DNA from: CAWDAQ01 sp963800325
Lineage (GTDB): Bacteria > Actinomycetota > Actinomycetes > Actinomycetales > Dermatophilaceae
Direction of reading: 5' to 3'
DNA: 64,000 nucleotides
Assembly (NCBI GenBank): GCA_963800325.1
Contig: CAWDAQ010000005.1
Coordinates: 930,001-994,000, forward strand
Shown: piece after piece, positions 9,328-17,364 of the stretch
Layout of the letters: the number at the start of each line of letters is the position of its first letter
Numbering within the stretch: the first letter of the stretch is position 1
Notes under the pieces: generated by a model
Told to the model about the DNA's origin: nothing
The model's database searches: none
Seen by the model: only the letters and a program-made list of their open reading frames with translations
Translations under genes and position numbers: made by a program

Positions 9328-11091
9328 CTAGGTCCCGGCGAGCGCGGACGCCGCGACCCGGCGGAGCCGGGCGTGGGCCTGCCGGTGCCCGTCCCGCGGC
9401 AGGGGGACCTCGACGACGCGCAGGCCGTCCGGGGGCGCGGCGACCGCGGCGGCGAGCGCCTCCGGCGTGGCCGCGACCTCGTGCCCGACGCCGTGGGCGC
9501 GGCAGAGCGCTCCGACGTCGGTGCCGGTCGGGGTGGCGAACACCCGCTCGAACACCCGCCCGTGCACCGCCGAGCGCCCCGGGTCGCCGGGCTCGAGGAG
9601 GGTGAAGATCCCGCCGCCGTCGTCGTTGACGACGACGAGGGTGAGGTCGGGGCGGGGCTCGTCCGGGCCGATGAGCAGGCCGCCGGAGTCGTGCAGGAAC
9701 GTCAGGTCCCCCACGAGCGCGTAACAGGGGGTCCGGGGGGCCGCGAGCGCGACCCCGACCGCGGTCGAGACGCAGCCGTCGATGCCGGCGAGCCCGCGGT
9801 TGCCGACGACCCGGACGCCGGCGGGCAGCCGGGCGACGCCGAGGTCGAGGTCGCGAACCGGGTTCGAGGAGCCGGTGACGAGCAGGGCCCCCTCGGGGAG
9901 GGCGGCGCCGAGGGCCCCGGCGACGGCGAGTCCGCTCGGCCACGGGGCGGGGTCGGCGGCGACCGCGGCGGCGAGGCGCTCGCCGGCGCGGGTCCACGCC
10001 CGTGCGAACGCGCCCGGAGGCGTCACGCGGCCCGGCCCGAGGACCGTCATCGGGTGGACCCGGTGGACGACGTGGCCGGGGTCGGTCCACTCCGGGACGG
10101 CGCTGACGTGCTCGACGACGACGTCCGGGCGCCGGGTCAGGGCGGCGACCGGCCGGGCGAGGGTCACCCGTCCGACCGTGACGACCCGGTCGGGCCGGTG
10201 CCGCCGGAGCCAGTCGGCGGCGGTGAGCAGCAGCGGGCCGTGCGGGAGGACCCGGTTCCGGTCGGGCGCCCCGAACGGCTCGGCGAGGACGGGCCAGCCG
10301 CGCCGGGTTGCCCAGGCGACGGCACGGGCGGCGTCGTCCGGGCCGGGCAGGTCCCCGACGACGACGAGGGTCCGCTCGACGTCGTCGACCGTGTCGGCGG
10401 CGTGGGTGGGGTCGGCGGGGTCGCGGGCGTCGTCGCCTGCCCCGGGGGCGGGGACGGGCAGCCGCACCCACGGGCGGTCCCCGGGTCTCCCGTCCAGGGG
10501 CTCGGGCCAGGCACCGGAGCCCCCGTCGGGCCCCCCGGCCGGGTCCGGGGCGCCCGGCACGAGCGGCTCACGGAGGGCGAGGTCGAGGTGGACCGGCCCG
10601 GGAACGCCTCCGGTGGCGCCGGTTGCGGCGGCCACGGCCCGGCAGGCGGTCGAGCGCCAGACCGCCTGCTGCCCGGGGCGGGTCTCCGGGGCCGGGACCT
10701 CGGCCGACCACCGCACGGCACCGGCGAAGATCCCCGGCTGGGTCGTCGTCTGGTTCGCTCCGGTGCCCCGCAGCTCCGCGGGCCGGTCGGCGCTGAGGAC
10801 GAGGAGCGGGACGCCGGCGTGGTGGGCCTCGAGGACGGCGGGGTGGAGGTTCGCGACCGCGGTCCCGGACGTCGTGACGACGGCGGCGGGGGTGCGGGTG
10901 AGCTTGGCGAGGCCGAGCGCGAGGAACCCCGCGGACCGCTCGTCGACGCGGACGTGAAGGCGCAGGTCGGACGCGGCGACCGCGTAGGCGAGCGGCGCGG
11001 ACCGCGACCCGGGACAGAGCACCACCTCCCCCACCCCGAGGCGGCGCAGCTCGTCGACGAGCACGGTGGCGAGCGCGGTGGAGGGGTTCAC
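9328..11091 (-). CDS. menD: 2-succinyl-5-enolpyruvyl-6-hydroxy-3-cyclohexene-1-carboxylate synthase
   Basis: This thiamine-diphosphate enzyme joins 2-oxoglutarate to isochorismate in menaquinone synthesis. The 587-residue protein begins with the family sequence VNPSTALATVLVDELRRLGV and then GSRSAPLAYA. It carries VVTTSGTAVANLHPAV, ELRGTGANQTT and the ThDP-binding region GDLTFLHDSGG near the C-terminus. The GTG start at 11091 overlaps the stop of the upstream hydrolase as GTGA, so the genes are translationally coupled. A Gly/Pro-rich insert in the middle accounts for its being slightly longer than some homologues. Confidence 0.96.
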   Translation of the reverse strand: MNPSTALATVLVDELRRLGVGEVVLCPGSRSAPLAYAVAASDLRLHVRVDERSAGFLALGLAKLTRTPAAVVTTSGTAVANLHPAVLEAHHAGVPLLVLSADRPAELRGTGANQTTTQPGIFAGAVRWSAEVPAPETRPGQQAVWRSTACRAVAAATGATGGVPGPVHLDLALREPLVPGAPDPAGGPDGGSGAWPEPLDGRPGDRPWVRLPVPAPGAGDDARDPADPTHAADTVDDVERTLVVVGDLPGPDDAARAVAWATRRGWPVLAEPFGAPDRNRVLPHGPLLLTAADWLRRHRPDRVVTVGRVTLARPVAALTRRPDVVVEHVSAVPEWTDPGHVVHRVHPMTVLGPGRVTPPGAFARAWTRAGERLAAAVAADPAPWPSGLAVAGALGAALPEGALLVTGSSNPVRDLDLGVARLPAGVRVVGNRGLAGIDGCVSTAVGVALAAPRTPCYALVGDLTFLHDSGGLLIGPDEPRPDLTLVVVNDDGGGIFTLLEPGDPGRSAVHGRVFERVFATPTGTDVGALCRAHGVGHEVAATPEALAAAVAAPPDGLRVVEVPLPRDGHRQAHARLRRVAASALAGT

Positions 11092-12794
11092 GCTCGTGCA
11101 TCCTGCCACCGGGCCGAGGCCGGACCGGACGCGGCGGGGCCGGACCCGGCGGGGTGGGAGGCCCGGCCCCGGGAGCCCGGGACCCCGTCCACCCGCTCGA
11201 CCCGCTCGACCCGCTCGACCCGCTCGACCCGCTCGACGCGGTGGTCGCGGACGGTGACCGTGCCGGCGGTGAGGAACGCCGCGGCGCCCGCGGTCCACGC
11301 CGCCACCGCGGGGGCACCACCCCGGCCGGTGAGGGCGCGCAGCCCGGTCGCGGTCTCGACGTACTCCCCCACGGCGTGCGCCCTCGAGGCCCGACCGGCG
11401 ACGTCGGGGTCGGTGGCGAGGTCCCGGGTCACCGTCACCCAGCCGGGTCGGTCCGGGGGCGGGGTCCCGTCGAGCCGGGGCACCGGGTCCTGCCGGTGCT
11501 CGAGCGCGAGCACCGCGACCCCGTCCGGGACGGGGAAGCGGTCGACCGGGGCGCCGCTGACGAGCAGGTGGGTGACGTGCTGCCCGGCGAGGACAGCGGG
11601 GTCGCTGGCGAGGGCTGCAGCGAGGATGCCGCCCTGGCTGTGCCCGACGAGCATCACCGGGTCCCCGGCCCCCGACCTCCCGGCCGCGCGCTGGGCCGCC
11701 TCCAGCGCCTCCCGGGCCCCCGCCGCGGCGCGGGTCGCCTCCCCGGTCATCGCCGCGACGTCGGTGGTGAGGTCGAACGGGTCCGGGCCCGCGGTGGGGT
11801 CCCACACCCGGGTCCCGGGCAGGACGACGACCCAGGCGACCGCGCGGGAGCCGGGGTGGCGGACCTCCAGCACCTGCACCATCGGGGGGTCGGTGGCTCC
11901 CGGGCCACCCGTCCCGGGAACCCCGGAGCCGAGGGCCTGGAGGCGGACGAGGTCGGCGAGGTCGGCGGGCCCGCGACTCTCCCGCACGGACAGCGGGGTC
12001 ACCCGCACCCCGCCGCCGTCGTCGAGCCTGCCGGTCAGGCGCGCCGCGGCGGCGAGCACGGCGACGGCGTCCTCCTCGGTCGCCGGGGGCCACGCCCGGC
12101 CCGTACCGGCGGCAACCGCGGCGAGGGCCGCGGCGGGTCCGGGGCCGAGCGCCGCGAGCCCCCGGACGAAGCCGTCCGCGCCGCCGGCCACGCCGTCGAC
12201 GAGCCACGGGTGGGCGAACGCGGCCCGGTCGGCGGCCCCGGGGAGGTCGACCCCGGAGGCGGCAGCGGACGCGGCGCCGAGGACGAGCAGCGGGGCGCAC
12301 CGGCCGACGAGGTCCATGACCGCGTCCCGGGCGGTGTCGACCGTGGCCGTGACCGCGGCCTCCGTGGCCCGGTACAGCGCGACCGCGTGCCGGACCCGGG
12401 CAGCGAGGAGCGCGAGCGCCGCGGCCTCCCCGGCGGCCCCTCCCGGCCCCGCGGCCCGGACGAGGCACCCCTCGGCCCCGGCGAGGAGACCGGCCGTCCG
12501 GGCGGGCACGGCGAGCCCGTCCCCGCCGACCAGGCGGCCGGCGAGCTCGGCCGCGAGGGACGCGGCACCGGCTCCGGCGACCTCGGCGGCGAGCACGAGG
12601 AGCCGGGCCGCCACCCCGGCGAGCTCGGCGGCGACCGCGGCGAGCGTGGCCGCGGCGGCGTCGAGGTCCTCCGTCGCGGCCCCGGTGCCTCCGGGCCCGC
12701 CGGTGACCTCCAGTCCGGGAGCGCCGGTCCGGGCGGCCGGGCTCGGTTCCGTGGCGTGGGTGGCGGGGCTCGGCCGGGTCGCGGGGGTCGTCAC
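11088..12794 (-). CDS. Alpha/beta hydrolase with ESX-like helical N-terminal region
   Basis: The C-terminal half is a serine hydrolase. The nucleophile elbow LVGHSQGG places Ser386, with probable Asp in EHRQDPVPR and His in SRAHAVGEYV. The N-terminal half (about residues 40-260) is almost purely Ala/Leu-rich helix, like WXG100/ESX-type pairs. The Pro/Thr-rich start and the tail are low complexity. Near the C-terminus, five exact 9-base repeats encode VERVERVER-type sequence. The gene overlaps the small upstream gene and menD by GTGA on both sides. Its slot between menC and menD is where mycobacteria carry another alpha/beta hydrolase (BpoC). A MenH-like role is conceivable but unproven; a lipase or esterase is the safer reading. 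Confidence 0.7.
   Translation of the reverse strand: MTTPATRPSPATHATEPSPAARTGAPGLEVTGGPGGTGAATEDLDAAAATLAAVAAELAGVAARLLVLAAEVAGAGAASLAAELAGRLVGGDGLAVPARTAGLLAGAEGCLVRAAGPGGAAGEAAALALLAARVRHAVALYRATEAAVTATVDTARDAVMDLVGRCAPLLVLGAASAAASGVDLPGAADRAAFAHPWLVDGVAGGADGFVRGLAALGPGPAAALAAVAAGTGRAWPPATEEDAVAVLAAAARLTGRLDDGGGVRVTPLSVRESRGPADLADLVRLQALGSGVPGTGGPGATDPPMVQVLEVRHPGSRAVAWVVVLPGTRVWDPTAGPDPFDLTTDVAAMTGEATRAAAGAREALEAAQRAAGRSGAGDPVMLVGHSQGGILAAALASDPAVLAGQHVTHLLVSGAPVDRFPVPDGVAVLALEHRQDPVPRLDGTPPPDRPGWVTVTRDLATDPDVAGRASRAHAVGEYVETATGLRALTGRGGAPAVAAWTAGAAAFLTAGTVTVRDHRVERVERVERVERVERVDGVPGSRGRASHPAGSGPAASGPASARWQDARA
11192..11236. repeat. Five tandem 9-base units in the hydrolase gene
   Basis: The unit CCCGCTCGA is repeated five times exactly. 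It stays in frame and encodes a charged Val-Glu-Arg repeat near the C-terminus of the hydrolase, outside the catalytic fold. Copy number could vary between strains without breaking the frame. Confidence 0.85.
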
Positions 12795-13015
12795 GTGCGG
12801 CCACCCCCCGCAGCCCGCGCGAGCCCCGACGCGGCCTCCTCGAGCAGCGCGGCGACGGCCCGCACCCGGGCGGCCCGGGCGGCGACCTCGTGCCGGTAGG
12901 CGGTGGCGGCAGGCGAGGACCAGCGCACCTCGGCGGCGGCGTCGACCCGGCGGGCGAGGAGGGCGACGCGGTCGGCGAGGCGGGCGACCTCGCCGGCCAG
13001 CTGTCCTGCTCCCAC
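12791..13015 (-). CDS. WXG100/ESX-like small helical protein
   Basis: This 74-residue protein is predicted to be two amphipathic helices around a turn containing Trp32 (EVRWSSPAATAYR), in the place of the W-x-G turn of WXG100 proteins. It has no signal peptide and no cysteines. The GTG at 13015 has GGGAAG about 10 bases upstream; GTG at 13024 would give 77 residues. The stop overlaps the GTG of the hydrolase gene (GTGA). Tight coupling suggests that it partners the helical N-terminal half of that hydrolase. No type VII secretion genes lie in the window, so export is only an inference. Confidence 0.6.
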   Translation of the reverse strand: MGAGQLAGEVARLADRVALLARRVDAAAEVRWSSPAATAYRHEVAARAARVRAVAALLEEAASGLARAAGGGRT

Positions 13016-13122
13016 CTCCGGCACGCTTCCCAGCGAAGCCGGGACGGGGCGCACCGGGCACGAGGGCCGGGCACGGCTGTGGACGGCCGCCGGTCGCGGG
13101 CGCGGCTGTGGAGACCGCCGGG

Positions 13123-14208
13123 TCAGCCGGCGGCGAGGGCCCGGTGGCAGGCGGTGACCCGCTCGCGCCACCACCGGACCCGATCCGGGGGCGCGGCGAG
13201 GCTCGCGAGGCGGTCGGGGTCCGGGGCGACCGGCCCCACCGGCAGGGTGCCGTCGACCGGGACGAGCGGCCGCTCCGCGACGTCCTCGGCGAGCAGGCCC
13301 ACGGTCCCGAGGCCGCACGCGTAGGGCAGGTCCGGGAGCGCCGCGGCAAGCGCGACTCCGGCGGCGGTCCCGACGCTGGAGTCGATGGCCGAGGAGACCA
13401 CGGCCGGCAGCCCGCAGCCGCGGACGACCTCGAGCGCGGGGCCGACCCCGCCGAGCGGTGCGACCTTGACGACGACGACGTCGGCGGCCTCCTCCCGGGC
13501 GACCCGGAGCGGGTCCTCGGCCCGGCGCACCGACTCGTCGGCCGCGACGGCCACCTCGACCCCGCGCCGCGCGAGCGCGAGGCGCAGCTCGCGCAGCTCG
13601 GGCACGGTCGCGCACGGCTGCTCGGCGTACTCCAGCCCGTAGACCGCGAGGGCGGCGAGGGCGTCGCGGGCCTGGCCGACGCTCCACGCCCCGTTGGCAT
13701 CGACCCGGATCCGGGCCCGGGAGCCGAGCGCGTCGCGGACGGCGGCCACGCGGGAGAGGTCCTCCCGCAGGCCCTGCCCGGGCTCGGCCACCTTGACCTT
13801 GGCGGTCGTGCAGCCGTCGAACCGGGCGAGGACGCCGAGGACCCGGTCGGCGGGCACCGCGGGCACGGTCGCGTTGACCGGGACCCGGTCCCTGACCGGC
13901 GCCGGCCACCCGCGCCATCCGGCCTCGACGGCCGCGGCGAGCCAGCGGGCGGCCTCGGCCGGGGGGTACTCGGGGAACGGCGCGAACTCGCCCCAGCCGA
14001 CGGGGCCCCGCAGCAGCGCGACCTCCCGCCGCTCGAGCCCGCGGAAGCGGACCCGCATCGGGAGGACGACGACGGCGAGCCCGTCGAGGAGCTCCCGCAG
14101 GTCGGGCAGCTCGGGAGGCTCCGGCCGGTCGGGCCGGTCGGGCCGGTCGGGCCGGTCGGGCCGGTCGGCTGGATCGGGCGCGCCGGCGGCGCCGGGGTGT
14201 GGGGTCAC
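13123..14208 (-). CDS. menC: o-Succinylbenzoate synthase
   Basis: This enolase-superfamily enzyme dehydrates SHCHC to o-succinylbenzoate in menaquinone synthesis. The 361-residue protein has the catalytic lysines in TTAKVKVAEPG, metal ligands in IRVDANGAW, EYAEQP and VAADESV, and the second-side lysine in VVVKVAPLGG. The usual family start is near LRELLDGLAVVVLPMRVRFRG, so this protein has about 33 extra N-terminal residues including Asp-Arg-Pro repeats from a 9-base tandem repeat. The GTG at 14208 overlaps the upstream NUDIX stop (GTGA), which supports the long form. Confidence 0.93.
   Translation of the reverse strand: MTPHPGAAGAPDPADRPDRPDRPDRPDRPEPPELPDLRELLDGLAVVVLPMRVRFRGLERREVALLRGPVGWGEFAPFPEYPPAEAARWLAAAVEAGWRGWPAPVRDRVPVNATVPAVPADRVLGVLARFDGCTTAKVKVAEPGQGLREDLSRVAAVRDALGSRARIRVDANGAWSVGQARDALAALAVYGLEYAEQPCATVPELRELRLALARRGVEVAVAADESVRRAEDPLRVAREEAADVVVVKVAPLGGVGPALEVVRGCGLPAVVSSAIDSSVGTAAGVALAAALPDLPYACGLGTVGLLAEDVAERPLVPVDGTLPVGPVAPDPDRLASLAAPPDRVRWWRERVTACHRALAAG
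14125..14168. repeat. Tandem 9-base units at the start of menC
   Basis: Four exact copies and a partial fifth copy of CCGGTCGGG encode Asp-Arg-Pro repeats just before the MenC domain. The array is in frame and lies in a non-conserved extension. Confidence 0.85.
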
Positions 14209-14684
14209 CGCGGGTCCGGGCGGACGAACTCCGGGACGGGGTCCCCGGCGACCGCGAGGCGGACCCGCTCGGCGTGGAACGGGTGGAGGTCGGGCATGTC
14301 GTCGAGCCGGAACCAGCCGACGTCGCAGGACTCGTCGTCCCCGACGGCGGCCTCGCCCTCGACCCAGGTGCACCGGAAGGCGAGGTCGAGGTAGCGCGCC
14401 CGGTCGCCGTTGGGATAGCTCACCGGGCCGTGGGCGCCGACCGCGACGAGGCTCTCGACCCGGCAGGTCACCGTGGTCTCCTCGAGGACCTCACGCTGGG
14501 CGCCGACGGCCGGCTCCTCCCCCGGGTCGAGGATCCCGGTGACCGGGGTCCACGCGCCGCTGTCGGCGCGGCGGACGAGGAGGACCTCCTCGCCGCGGAG
14601 CACGACGGCGGTGACCCCGGACAGCCACAGCTCACTCGTGCCGACGTGGGCGCGCAGCGCTCGGACGAAGTCGGGCATGGGCAC
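14205..14684 (-). CDS. NUDIX hydrolase
   Basis: This is a pyrophosphohydrolase of about 159 residues. The NUDIX box appears as GILDPGEEPAVGAQREVLEETTV, with the usual G-x5-E-x7-REVxEE layout. The last part, PDLHPFHAERVRLAV, is typical of actinobacterial NUDIX proteins of unknown substrate. GTG at 14684 sits 7 bases after a TAGACT -10 box, so the mRNA is probably leaderless; an internal ATG at 14678 is the alternative. It heads the transcript that continues into menC, the ESX-like gene, the hydrolase and menD. Confidence 0.85.
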   Translation of the reverse strand: MPMPDFVRALRAHVGTSELWLSGVTAVVLRGEEVLLVRRADSGAWTPVTGILDPGEEPAVGAQREVLEETTVTCRVESLVAVGAHGPVSYPNGDRARYLDLAFRCTWVEGEAAVGDDESCDVGWFRLDDMPDLHPFHAERVRLAVAGDPVPEFVRPDPR

Positions 14685-14691
14685 GGGAGCG

Positions 14692-14697
14692 AGTCTA
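14692..14697 (-). promoter_or_regulatory. -10 element of the NUDIX-menC-menD transcript
   Basis: TAGACT on the minus strand is followed by 7 bases and then the GTG at 14684. It lies back to back with the menB promoter, about 30 bases away. Confidence 0.55.
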
Positions 14698-14723
14698 GGC
14701 AGGCCGCCGCCGGACCCCGCGAC

Positions 14724-14729
14724 TATCCT
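14724..14729 (+). promoter_or_regulatory. -10 element of menB
   Basis: TATCCT is followed by 6 bases and then the menB GTG at 14736, with no Shine-Dalgarno sequence between. This is the expected layout of a leaderless mRNA. Confidence 0.6.
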
Positions 14730-14735
14730 CGCCGG

Positions 14736-15671
14736 GTGACCGAGCCGAGCCACCCCCGCCGCGTCAGCGAGACCTTCGACCCCGCGCTCTGGGAGGAGGT
14801 CCCGGGCTTCGACCTCACCGACGTCACCTACCACCGGGCCCGCGACCTCGGGTGCGTGCGGATCGCCTTCGACCGGCCCGAGGTGCTCAACGCGTTCCGG
14901 CCGCACACCGTCGACGAGCTCGCCCGCGTCCTCGACCACGCCCGGCGCACCCCCGACGTCGGGGTCGTGCTGCTCACCGGCAACGGGCCCTCCCCCCGGG
15001 ACGGGAAGTGGGCGTTCTGCTCCGGCGGGGACCAGCGGATCCGGGGGCGGTCGGGCTACGAGTACGCCGAGGGGGACACCGCCGAGACCGTCGACGAGCG
15101 CCGCGCCAAGGCCGAGGGCGGCCGGCTGCACGTCCTGGAGGTGCAGCGCCTCATCCGGACGATGCCCAAGGTCGTCGTCGCCGTCGTCGGCGGGTGGGCC
15201 GCGGGCGGCGGGCACAGCCTCCACGTCGTCTGCGACCTCACCGTCGCCAGCCGGGAGCACGCCCGGTTCAAGCAGACCGACGCCGACGTCGGCTCGTTCG
15301 ACGGCGGCTACGGCAGCGCCTACCTCGCCCGCCAGATCGGTCAGAAGCGGGCCCGGGAGGTGTTCTTCCTCGGCCGGACCTACACCGCCGAGGAGATGCA
15401 CGCGATGGGCGCGGTCAACGTGGTCGCCGACCACGCCGACCTCGAGACCGAGGCCCTCACGGTGGCGCGCGAGGTCCTCGGCAAGAGCCCGACGGCGCAG
15501 CGGATGCTGAAGTTCGCGTTCAACCTCGTCGACGACGGCCTCATGGGCCAGCAGGTCTTCGCCGGTGAGGCGACCCGGCTGGCGTACATGACCGACGAGG
15601 CGGTCGAGGGACGCGACCAGTTCCTCGAGAAGCGCGACCCCGACTGGTCCCGCTTCCCCTGGTACTTCTGA
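14736..15671 (+). CDS. menB: 1,4-Dihydroxy-2-naphthoyl-CoA synthase
   Basis: This crotonase-fold enzyme cyclises o-succinylbenzoyl-CoA to the naphthoyl-CoA ring of menaquinone. The 311-residue protein shows the family motifs FDRPEVLNAFRPHTVDEL, CSGGDQRIRG and GGWAAGGGHSLHVVCDLT. FKQTDADVGSFDGGYGSAYLAR and the C-terminal DPDWSRFPWYF are also present. GTG at 14736 was chosen over in-frame upstream codons because it follows a TATCCT box by 6 bases and gives the normal actinobacterial length. menE follows on the same strand beyond a palindromic repeat. Confidence 0.97.
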   Translation: MTEPSHPRRVSETFDPALWEEVPGFDLTDVTYHRARDLGCVRIAFDRPEVLNAFRPHTVDELARVLDHARRTPDVGVVLLTGNGPSPRDGKWAFCSGGDQRIRGRSGYEYAEGDTAETVDERRAKAEGGRLHVLEVQRLIRTMPKVVVAVVGGWAAGGGHSLHVVCDLTVASREHARFKQTDADVGSFDGGYGSAYLARQIGQKRAREVFFLGRTYTAEEMHAMGAVNVVADHADLETEALTVAREVLGKSPTAQRMLKFAFNLVDDGLMGQQVFAGEATRLAYMTDEAVEGRDQFLEKRDPDWSRFPWYF

Positions 15672-15687
15672 CGCCGGTCCCGTATCC

Positions 15688-15761
15688 CGACTTCGTGCCC
15701 GTTTGGCCGCGCTCCCCCGTCCGGAGCGTCCCCTTCGCCCGGCCAACGGGGCACGAAGTCG
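15688..15761. repeat. Intergenic palindromic repeat, family 1, copy 1
   Basis: Arms at 15688-15709 and 15740-15761 are inverted copies matching at 20 of 22 positions, built on CGACTTCGTGCCCGTTTGG. They flank a 30-base loop between menB and menE. The same core recurs at 18286-18395. It could act as a terminator or attenuator after menB. Confidence 0.75.
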
Positions 15762-15779
15762 CGGGTGGGCGGCGCTCCT

Positions 15780-15785
15780 TACGAT
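15780..15785 (+). promoter_or_regulatory. -10 element of menE
   Basis: TACGAT ends 6 bases before the menE GTG at 15792, again without a ribosome site. menE is therefore probably transcribed separately from menB as a leaderless mRNA. Confidence 0.55.
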
Positions 15786-15791
15786 GACGGG

Positions 15792-16976
15792 GTGCTGCAG
15801 CCGCTGCCCGTTCCCGACGGTCCCGAGGCCCTCTCGGTGCTGCCACGGCTGGCCGAGGCGCTCGCCGGGGGAGCGCCGGTGCTGCCGCACGCGGCCGGCG
15901 ACGTCCCGGCGACGGCGCCGGGCAACCCCGCCGGCCTGCCCGCCGACCTCGCCCTCGCCGTGGGCACCTCCGGCTCGACCGGCACGCCGAAGCTCGCGCT
16001 GCTCACCGCGACCGCGCTGACCGCGAGCGCCGACGCCACCCACGACGTCCTGGCGGGCGGGGACGAGGGCGGGGACGGCGCCCGCTGGCTGCTCGCGATG
16101 CCGGCCCACCACGTCGCCGGCCTGCAGGTCCTCGTCCGCTCGCTCCGCGCGGGCACCGAGCCCGTCGTCCTCGACCGCGCCGGCGGCTTCACCCCGCGCG
16201 GCTTCGCGACGGCCGCGGCGCGCACGACCGGCCGGCGGCGCTACACCGCGCTCGTGCCGACCCAGCTCGCCCGGCTGCTCGACGACGACGCGGGCCGGGA
16301 GGCCCTCGCCGGGTTCGACGCCGTGCTCGTCGGCGGCGCCGGCACCCCGCCGGCGGTGCTGCGCCGGGCCCGGGCCGCGGGGGTGCGCGCCGTGCCGACG
16401 TACGGCATGAGCGAGACCGCGGGCGGGTGCGTCTACGACGGGCACCCGCTGCCGTGCAGCCGGGTCCGGGCCGGGGAGGACGGCCGGCTGCACCTCGGCG
16501 GGGCGACCCTCGCCGCCGGCTACCTCGGCCGCCCCGACCTCACCGCGGCGGCGTTCACGACCGAGGCGGGCGGCACCCGGTGGTTCCGCACCGACGACGC
16601 CGGCCACCTCGGCGAGGACGGTCGCTGGCACGTCGACGGCCGGGTCGACGACCTCGTCACCACCGGCGGGCTCAAGGTCGCCCCGCGGGTCGTCGAGGAC
16701 GCGGTCGCCGAGCGGGTCGCGGGCGTGACCGACGTCGTCGTCGTCGGGGTCCCTGACGAGGAGTGGGGCGAGGCGGTCGCCGCGGCGCTCGTCCTCGCCC
16801 CGGGGACGCCGGAGCCCTCGCTCGCCGACCTGCGGGCCGTCCTGCGGGGCGGCCTGCCCGGGCACGCCCTCCCCCGCCGGCTCGCCGTCCTCGACAGGGT
16901 CCCGCTGCGGGGCCCCGGCAAGCCGGACCGGGCCGCGGTCCGGGCCGCGGTCCTCGCGGCTGCAACCAGGCCGTGA
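15792..16976 (+). CDS. menE: o-Succinylbenzoate-CoA ligase
   Basis: This adenylate-forming enzyme activates o-succinylbenzoate with ATP and CoA before MenB acts. It has the AMP-binding loop GTSGSTGTPK, then AMPAHHVAGLQVLVRSL, PTYGMSETAGG, WFRTDDAGHL and the C-terminal lysine region PLRGPGKPDRAAV. At 394 residues it is compact, as in other actinobacterial MenE proteins. The GTG at 15792 gives VLQPLPVPDG; an upstream ATG at 15765 would lie before the -10 box and is rejected. Confidence 0.93.
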   Translation: MLQPLPVPDGPEALSVLPRLAEALAGGAPVLPHAAGDVPATAPGNPAGLPADLALAVGTSGSTGTPKLALLTATALTASADATHDVLAGGDEGGDGARWLLAMPAHHVAGLQVLVRSLRAGTEPVVLDRAGGFTPRGFATAAARTTGRRRYTALVPTQLARLLDDDAGREALAGFDAVLVGGAGTPPAVLRRARAAGVRAVPTYGMSETAGGCVYDGHPLPCSRVRAGEDGRLHLGGATLAAGYLGRPDLTAAAFTTEAGGTRWFRTDDAGHLGEDGRWHVDGRVDDLVTTGGLKVAPRVVEDAVAERVAGVTDVVVVGVPDEEWGEAVAAALVLAPGTPEPSLADLRAVLRGGLPGHALPRRLAVLDRVPLRGPGKPDRAAVRAAVLAAATRP

Positions 16977-17022
16977 CCAGCGGACCCCTGGCGCACCCAG
17001 CACGACGTGCGAGCATGGAGGC

Positions 17023-17325
17023 ATGCTCAGGGTGCTGCCGGTGCTCCTCGCACTGGCGCTGACGGTCTACGCGGCGGTCGACTGCGTGCAGACCCCCGGG
17101 CAGCGCGTGCGGGGGCTGCCGAAGACGGCCTGGCTCGCCGTGGTGCTGCTGCTGCCGGTCGCCGGGCCGCTGGCCTGGCTCGCGGCGGGGCGCCCCGAGC
17201 CGCCGTGGGCGCCGAAGGGACGCCCCGGCCCCGGACGCGGCGGGGTCCGCCCGCCCGGATCGCGGGGTCCCACGCGCCCGCCGAAGGGCCCCGACGACGA
17301 CCCGGACTTCCTCAATAGACTCTGA
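17023..17325 (+). CDS. PLDc_N-type small membrane protein
   Basis: This 100-residue protein has two transmembrane segments, about 2-20 and 36-56, separated by a short loop containing a conserved Cys (VDCVQTP). A Pro/Gly/Arg-rich cytoplasmic tail ends DDDPDFLNRL. The pattern matches the phospholipase D N-terminal domain family seen as stand-alone proteins in actinobacteria, whose function is unknown. The same kind of protein is often found beside menE/menA, so it may be linked to membrane quinone metabolism, but this is inference. GGAGG lies only a few bases before the ATG. Confidence 0.75.
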   Translation: MLRVLPVLLALALTVYAAVDCVQTPGQRVRGLPKTAWLAVVLLLPVAGPLAWLAAGRPEPPWAPKGRPGPGRGGVRPPGSRGPTRPPKGPDDDPDFLNRL

Positions 17326-17364
17326 GCGACCCCCGCCCCCGAGCCCCGAGCGAGTCCGGAACCC

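Noticed and set aside
11192..11236. Possible CRISPR-like array from short repeats
   Set aside because: Units are 9 bases, contiguous, without spacers and inside a coding frame.
9373..14394. 1673-codon open frame on the plus strand opposite menD-menC
   Set aside because: It is a GC-rich shadow: low-complexity Gly/Arg/Asp composition, and the minus strand carries clear enzyme motifs throughout.
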